The notes beneath the pieces are model-generated. The model was not told the DNA's origin. It saw only the letters and a program-made list of their open reading frames with translations, and did not search any database. Position numbers and translations under genes: made by a program. This document shows, piece by piece, positions 1-6,500 of a DNA stretch of 11,371 nt. Positions within the stretch are counted from its first letter, which is position 1, and each line of letters starts with the position of its first letter. The DNA comes from Euperipatoides rowelli (taxonomy: Eukaryota; Onychophora; Udeonychophora; Euonychophora; Peripatopsidae): the NCBI GenBank assembly GCA_003024985.2, contig PXIH01S0025838.1, one strand, 5' to 3'.

Positions 1-456
1 AAATTCAAAATTTGATAAATATGGTAGCCTGTACCATAGGCCTAATCCCTGCATATGTGCAAAAAAATCATTAGCTATTCGTGTAAACCATTTTAAATTA
101 TTTTTTCTATATTTCTAATCGAATTTAAAATAATAAAAAAAAAATTATTTTTGTTTTTTATTGTGGACTGGTAGAATCTAAATTGAGTGGAGTGGAAAGG
201 GTTACAGGTTTATGTAATACAAATGTTTGAATAATGGATTTTTTTTTTTTTTGCTTAATAAAGTGGCCAATAAAACATTTTTAGTATTAGACCCAATTTT
301 TAACATATTGTTTATTAATGTTATTTTTCTAATATTACTTGATATGCCCGCTTTTAGTTAGAACTAAATTCACAGATAATATAATAAATACTGTAATTTC
401 AAAATCCTATTATTAATTTACTTGTTTTTAGATTTTTTTTTTCTTTTTCAATAAAG
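1..456 (+). other. 3' part of the intron upstream of the first visible exon
   Basis: AT-rich non-coding DNA with long T and A runs and no supportable open frame. It ends in a T-rich tract (431-449) followed by AG at 455-456, the favoured acceptor for the first exon. An alternative acceptor AG lies at 457-458. A stop codon in the exon's frame at 452-454 rules out any acceptor further upstream. The intron begins outside the window. Confidence 0.75.
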
Positions 457-560
457 AGAAACTCAAATGGAAAATTTTGGCAAGTTTGTCAAGGGTATGG
501 ATGATAGCGTGAAGAATTTGTACATGACGGCACAGGACAGCATGAAAAAACACATTGGAC
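457..560 (+). CDS. SNX18/33-like: SNX18/33-like exon 1 of the window: PX-BAR junction and start of the BAR domain
   Basis: Codes for 34 full residues plus the first base of a proline codon. It runs from ETQMENFGKFVKGMDD through SVKNLYMTAQ to KKHIG. The KFVKGMDDSVK segment is the family's highly conserved start of the first BAR helix, just after the PX domain. The 3' end is fixed by a consensus donor, gtaagt at 561; the exon stops after one base of a codon (phase 1). The 5' end is either 457 (AG at 455-456) or 459 (AG at 457-458), so the first one or two bases are uncertain. The ATG at 467 is an internal methionine, because the protein family has large N-terminal domains before this point. Confidence 0.88.
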
Positions 561-3500
561 GTAAGTAGTATCTTAAAATATGTATAATAAGACTAATGGA
601 CTGCATCTTAATTATAGAACAAAACCCATGCTTATCACATGATAGACACAATAAAGAATAAAATATTAGAATAGTCTAGTCTAGCATTTCTTAATCTGTA
701 GTCTGCGGACCCCTGGGGTCTGCGTGACATAAGCAAGGAGTCCGTGAATGATTAGGGGGGGGGGGGATATTTTTTTGTTAAATTTTTAATTATTTTTTTT
801 AATTGAACTAATTACTAATATATTAAAAATAAGAACATGTTCAAAACTCTGTCATTTTTTTAAAAATCAAAACAACTACGAAGAGCAAATTATCTATTAT
901 AATAAACTTTGCTCATCTAAAAGGATATATTTTAGAACTTTGGAACATTCCATTATCAGGCAGGGGATAAGGTTACATTTTCTTATTAGATCTTACTCTT
1001 ATTTTTTTTTCTGTCTGTCCGACCGGCTTGCCTTCACATTTATTATAATTTTTTTCTTTTATATATTTTTGTTTTTAGATAATTGTTTGATAGTTTGATT
1101 TAAATTTTTTTATCTGTTCAGAACTGATATTCACGGTTGTAATAAATATTTTAAAAAATTTAGATTTTTTTTTAACTCCACCTTGGAAAGCAAATCATTA
1201 GGATTGCATTCGAAATATAATCTTTGCTTATATTTTGTAAAATTGGAATTTTATGTTAATGGGGAGGGGGGAGGTCTGAACATTTTGTTTTACTTCATTA
1301 TGGGGTCCACCATGTAGTAAAGGTTAAGAACCCCTGGTCTAGTCATATTGTACAATTTATTTTTATTTTATTAATATGTTTATCATTGTATTTATTAAAA
1401 GGAAACATGTAGTAGTAACACTAACAGCGTCAATATATTTATCTATGGTTAGTGTTAATACTGTTTATATGATATATTTATGTTTTGAATTTATTGAATT
1501 ATTAGTAAAAGCACTAGGAGGAAGATACAGTAATCTATGTAAATAGTCTATAGACAATGTTTGATACTGGGAAAAAGATGAAATAGAATGGCAAATATCA
1601 TTAATAAATTACCTTGAAGACTAATTATCCCATGTAAAAGACTGTAATAATCCAAGATAGAGGGAGCTACAAGTGTGAAACATTATGATCTGTGAAATAA
1701 TCATTAACATGTCCAGAGGTGGGAAAGAAACATTAGCATCACAGGAAAATAAGAGGCACAACATGATTTCCAGATTAAAACTGAAAAGGCTAATCATAAA
1801 TAAAATATAAACTTTTCTTATAGTAAACATTTCAATCACTGGATTGAATTGTCAAATGCATCACCAAACTGCTTGAATTCTAAAGCTTCTTGTAAAGCCA
1901 GTTTATCTCTTACAATTTGTGGCAAATTCTGTCAGCCTAGCCCTGTCAGCAAATGCAAATCCAATAGCCCTAGCAACTACATTAATAGTCCAAATAAAAG
2001 CATCATTAATGGTCTTCAGCCTACTAATAATTCTACAAATGAAAATAAAAGTATTAACTCCCATAAAAAAAGCATAAGAAAAAGTATTCAAAGGATGAAG
2101 CTAATCGGTGTATTTCAACATTGAGGGTGTCAATGCATAGTTCAGGCAAAGCTATACCTTATCCAAATGTGCTAGTCAAGTTTGAAACATACAACGATAA
2201 ACCAGAGTTCAATGCCCCGATGGGGAATTGAATTCTGATCATCCACGTGACAGGCGGAGATACTCGCCACTATACCATTGTAATGATTCTCTGTGGNCTC
2301 ATTGGTCGCAAAGTCATCACATGTAGGGTGTTGTCAGTGTTCCTAGGTGAAACTGTGGAGAAATAAAGCTCACACAAAACTAGCATATGCTGGTAAAAAG
2401 AGTCGTATTAATGAAATTTCACGCAAGTAGAGATGTAATATATTGGAGAGAAATTTTTAGAAATGTTCACAGCAATAGGGTTAGTCATAGAAACACTAAG
2501 CTCGCAATTCCCGTGCGTAGGACGATCGTAACTGGGAAATGCATCAACTGAATGCCCATATAAATGCTGACTAGAAAAATAATGTTACAAAATAAGTAGT
2601 AGTATACTTTAGGGCCAATGTAAACTGCAGCGGCTTAGACAACCATAATTTGCTGCAGCTTATAAAATTGACTGGTACGGATGCAAATTGTAGTGCCGTC
2701 TCTTTACGTGGTGCAGGCCTCACTTAAGTATGGAGATGGAAAAAAAGGTGATTGCATCTAGGCAAAGGGAGAAGCTGTGTACAACAAAAGATGGTTTCCC
2801 AGTTACCATCTGTGGGAGGCCATGTGACCAAAGTCACATCCCACCAGTAAAGTAAACAAAAGAACATCAATAAATAAAAACGAATTCAAATATTCAATTG
2901 CTGTAACTAAATAAAATAAATAAATCTCAGTAAACTAAATAAGCTGAGGAAGGTTATTGATATGTGAGCACATATTCCAAATGCCTACACTACATTATGA
3001 AAAACATAGATATTGACCATTAACAGTATAATTCAGTGAGGAGAAACATTCTTTATAATATACTGTATAGTAACACATTGTATTGTTAGTAATTCATAAA
3101 TAAGTACATGAATGAGAGTTTTGACTTCATGAGAATCGGCTAAGCTGCCATCTGATGAAACATTTTTAATGTATACATATAAAATTGCTGATTAAAATTG
3201 ATCAATTTTAAAAAAGCTATTTTAAAATAATCTTTTTTTATATGTTATTTCATTATGTGATAAACTTGATCTATTTCATCCAATATTATTTTTATTTCAA
3301 TATCTTGTTGGCATTTTTAAAAATTGAAATTTTTCTTAAATTTTCTTTTAAAAATTCTTATATTTTAAACAGCATATAAACGTGAATTCCAAAAAATTGG
3401 CAGCGTCTTTAAAACCCTTGGAACAGCTTTTGAACTTGACACAGGATCTTGTGAGTCTTTTTTTTTTAACTGTAATAAAAGTGCTGGTAAATTTTAAACA

Positions 3501-6500
3501 TTATAGGTTATTTTAATTTATATCTTTTTAATTGTAAATATATAATCGTTTAACTGATTTACTGTATGCACTTTTGATGAATTTAACAAAGTGCAACTGA
3601 TTAATTTATTTCAAATTTAGTTTTTGCAGTAGTGATGATTTGGTTTAATAAAAATCAACTGATTTTAGGCCCCCTCTATTCTATCAGTTTTATTACATCA
3701 GTTTGTTTAAATTTCAAAATTAATTTTCTTTGCATTATTTTAAGATTCACAAAACCTGACGTTAGCAATCCAGCACACTTCTGCCACCTATGATGAAATT
3801 GGAAAACTGTATGAGGATCAGGTAAGAAATTATTTTTATCATAATTGGTGTAACTACTTTATATTGTGATCAGTTCAGTGCAGCATTAGCCAGTGGTTGA
3901 TTTAAGGTCAAGGGTTCAGTGATCAAACTAAAGAAAATCAAAAGAAGGGCCCCAATATAGACATTTTTTATTACAAATCAAATGTAAAGCATATTATGAA
4001 AGGGGAAGGGGGTAAACACTCTCCTGCAAGTTTAAAAAAAAAATTAAAAATAGACTTGTTTATAACTTTTTAAATATAATTTGATTCCAATTTATTAACA
4101 TTTAACTTGATTCTAATTTTTAATTTGAATTTTTTTTAAAATAGTTTTATTCTACAAAATTACAATAGTGTTTTGAAAATGTAATAAAAAAAATGGCATA
4201 GTCAATATTTAAACTGACAGAATGCAAATAAAAGTTCAAGAAATTATTTTTAAAAAAAAAAATTGGATCTGAAATTAAATTCTCATTTTGGCGATCCATG
4301 AATGCAAACAACCTCATCAGAGAAAGCACACAATGACCAATGATAATATGTGATAAAAACAAATTGCTTTTAGGATGGTAATTAGAAATCTAAATATGTC
4401 TATTCTGTTGGGGAGGGAGAGCCGTAGACTTTGTCTACCTTATTCAATTCTATAATTTCACCATTGTCTATAAATAAGATATTCATTAAGATACCGTGTA
4501 TTCAATAAACCAACTGCTTATTGTGTATTAGTGATTGTATTTGAATATTTTGAAGTGGGGACCTGGTCGACATTTGCCTACTTGCCCAGATGTTAAATAA
4601 AATAAATAAATCTCAGTAAACTAAATAAGCTTTGTTATCTGGAATTTTATTAATCTGAAAGTTTTAGTATCCGGAAATTACGATACCTTTCAATGCAAAT
4701 CTTCAGTGTAGTAACCGTAATCTATGATATAGTTATCTGACACATCCATATTGTTTGGACCATTTCTGAGTTAGTACACCAGCCGATATATTGTAAATGT
4801 CCATATTCTAATTTAATTTATACTTTTTCGTATTGCTCTGTAAATTGCAGCATCCAGAGCTCCATCGAAAGTGTAAAAGAGTTTTTTTTAATTTTAACTT
4901 AAAAAAATCTTGTAGGTGGCAACTTGAATAAGGAAAGTATATAAAATTGGTTCATCAGTGTTATATGATGATAAGACAAAGAGAACAATTCAGAAACTAG
5001 TCAAGCTGACCAAACCTATATTGTGTGCAAGCCTAAATTGCAATAGCTGCACTAGGTTGTATAAATAGTTTATTGTAAAGCTATTGAAAAGTACCCCTGT
5101 GTTGAATTGTGAAAGATTTTTATTGTATAATGGAACTTGCAGAATTTACATTTTCAGTTGGTTGGTTTTCTAGTCTCAAACTTCACCATGTTGTATTAAA
5201 AAAAAAAAAAAAATCACTAATTATGAATTTGCAAAACAATATTGAAGTTTTTGAAAATGATTTAGCCCCTTTTATAACATCAATGAAACCGGTATGGTAC
5301 TTCTATTCTTTTAATTGTCATTAATAGGACTTTCCACGTTATTTTGAAGATTTTTACAGCATTTAAAAAATTTCATGTAGTTTTAACTTGTAATTTTGTT
5401 ATTTTTATAGTGTGATTTCCGAAATCATTTGCACTGCAAACTTAGCTTAAACATTTTACAATCACATTTACAAATTTATAATTGGATTATTTTAAAACAA
5501 AAGTGTATGTAGTGTAGTTTTTATATACTTTATATATATATATATATAGTTTTTATATACACATTGATTTGAATTGGTAAATTTCTAATGTCCAACATAT
5601 AAGATTTTATTTTAGATTCCTTTAATTTAGAGTTAATTTAGATTCCTTTCTTACTTGTATTATAATTTCATTAAATTAAACCTGTGTTCATTTCATAAAT
5701 TCTGCATATTATAATTATTTTGGATTAAAGAAAGACATACTGTATATTTTCATTAGTAAAAATAGAAATAATATTTCGAAGTATTGAATTATAGTTACAT
5801 TATATCTCAATAAATGGCAATAAACCATTTCTCTCTCTCTCTGAGGCTTTGTTTCTTAAAAAAACTCTGAGCTTGACTCAGAGTAACTGTACATGTCACA
5901 GAGTACAAACAGAGCGAGACAGAGTCCGAGATTACTAAAATACACTAACAGAGTAATAAAATATGAAGACGAACGGAGAAAAAGTGTAAAATATAATTTT
6001 ACACTTTTTAAAAAGCCTAATTTTTATCTAAATCTTCACTAGCAGATGCTTTTACAGTCAATTGCCAGACAGAAAAAAATCAATGTTCGGGCAGGATTCG
6101 AACGTGATGTCTGGGTTTTCCATTTTAAAGTCGTCGTGCTCGCCATCTGTGCCATCAAGACATAGACGGTAGCTATTGCTATCTCATTGACAGAAAACAA
6201 TTCATTTTTCAGCATTTAAAAAATAGTCATTGACATCGTAAAAGATCACATGTAGTTAAAATAAGAAAATTATTTAGAGAAAGTAGCACTGCCTAGATAA
6301 CTATTAGACCAGACATGTCATATTTCACAAATGTAAATATCAATAAAGTTTATTTTCCTCCGTTTTGGATTTTGATCGTGTTGCACTGCATTGTGGGTAG
6401 TGCTCTGAATCCTGATGCTTTTACTAGGGGTAGTGAGAGCTCACTCCTATAGTGCTCGGAGTTTATTAAAATCGGGTAAAGAGCTTAGCTCCTATTTTTA

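Larger units (their letters stand above)
561..3372 (+). other. Intron 1 (2812 bp)
   Basis: Starts gtaagt at 561 and ends AG at 3371-3372. Contents in order: a hAT-type non-autonomous transposon (682-1336); an AT-rich stretch (1345-2130) with weak overlapping open frames on both strands that I do not recognise; a less AT-rich stretch (about 2130-2850) with a tRNA-Asp-like element and a hairpin; one copy of a 38-bp repeat (2908-2945); and a 20-bp palindrome (3192-3211). The rest is plain AT-rich DNA. Confidence 0.85.

Noticed and set aside
463-651. 62-codon minus-strand open frame
   Set aside because: It overlaps exon 1 in antisense, has no family resemblance, and the plus-strand reading is a clear sorting nexin exon.
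1849-2124. 91-codon plus-strand open frame rich in Ser, Asn and Lys
   Set aside because: Low-complexity composition typical of chance frames in AT-rich DNA. It lies in an intron, has no recognisable domain and competes with an equally open minus strand.
4147-4362. 71-codon minus-strand open frame
   Set aside because: Phe/Ile-rich peptide from A/T runs in an intron; no motif and no splice or context support.
4964-5009. C/D snoRNA-like boxes (ATGATGA at about 4965, CTGA at 5006)
   Set aside because: The boxes are only about 35 bases apart and there is no terminal stem. Similar pairs at 3622 and elsewhere are equally unsupported.
5109-5324. 71-codon plus-strand open frame
   Set aside because: Runs through a 15-base A run that encodes a lysine string; no domain; intronic.
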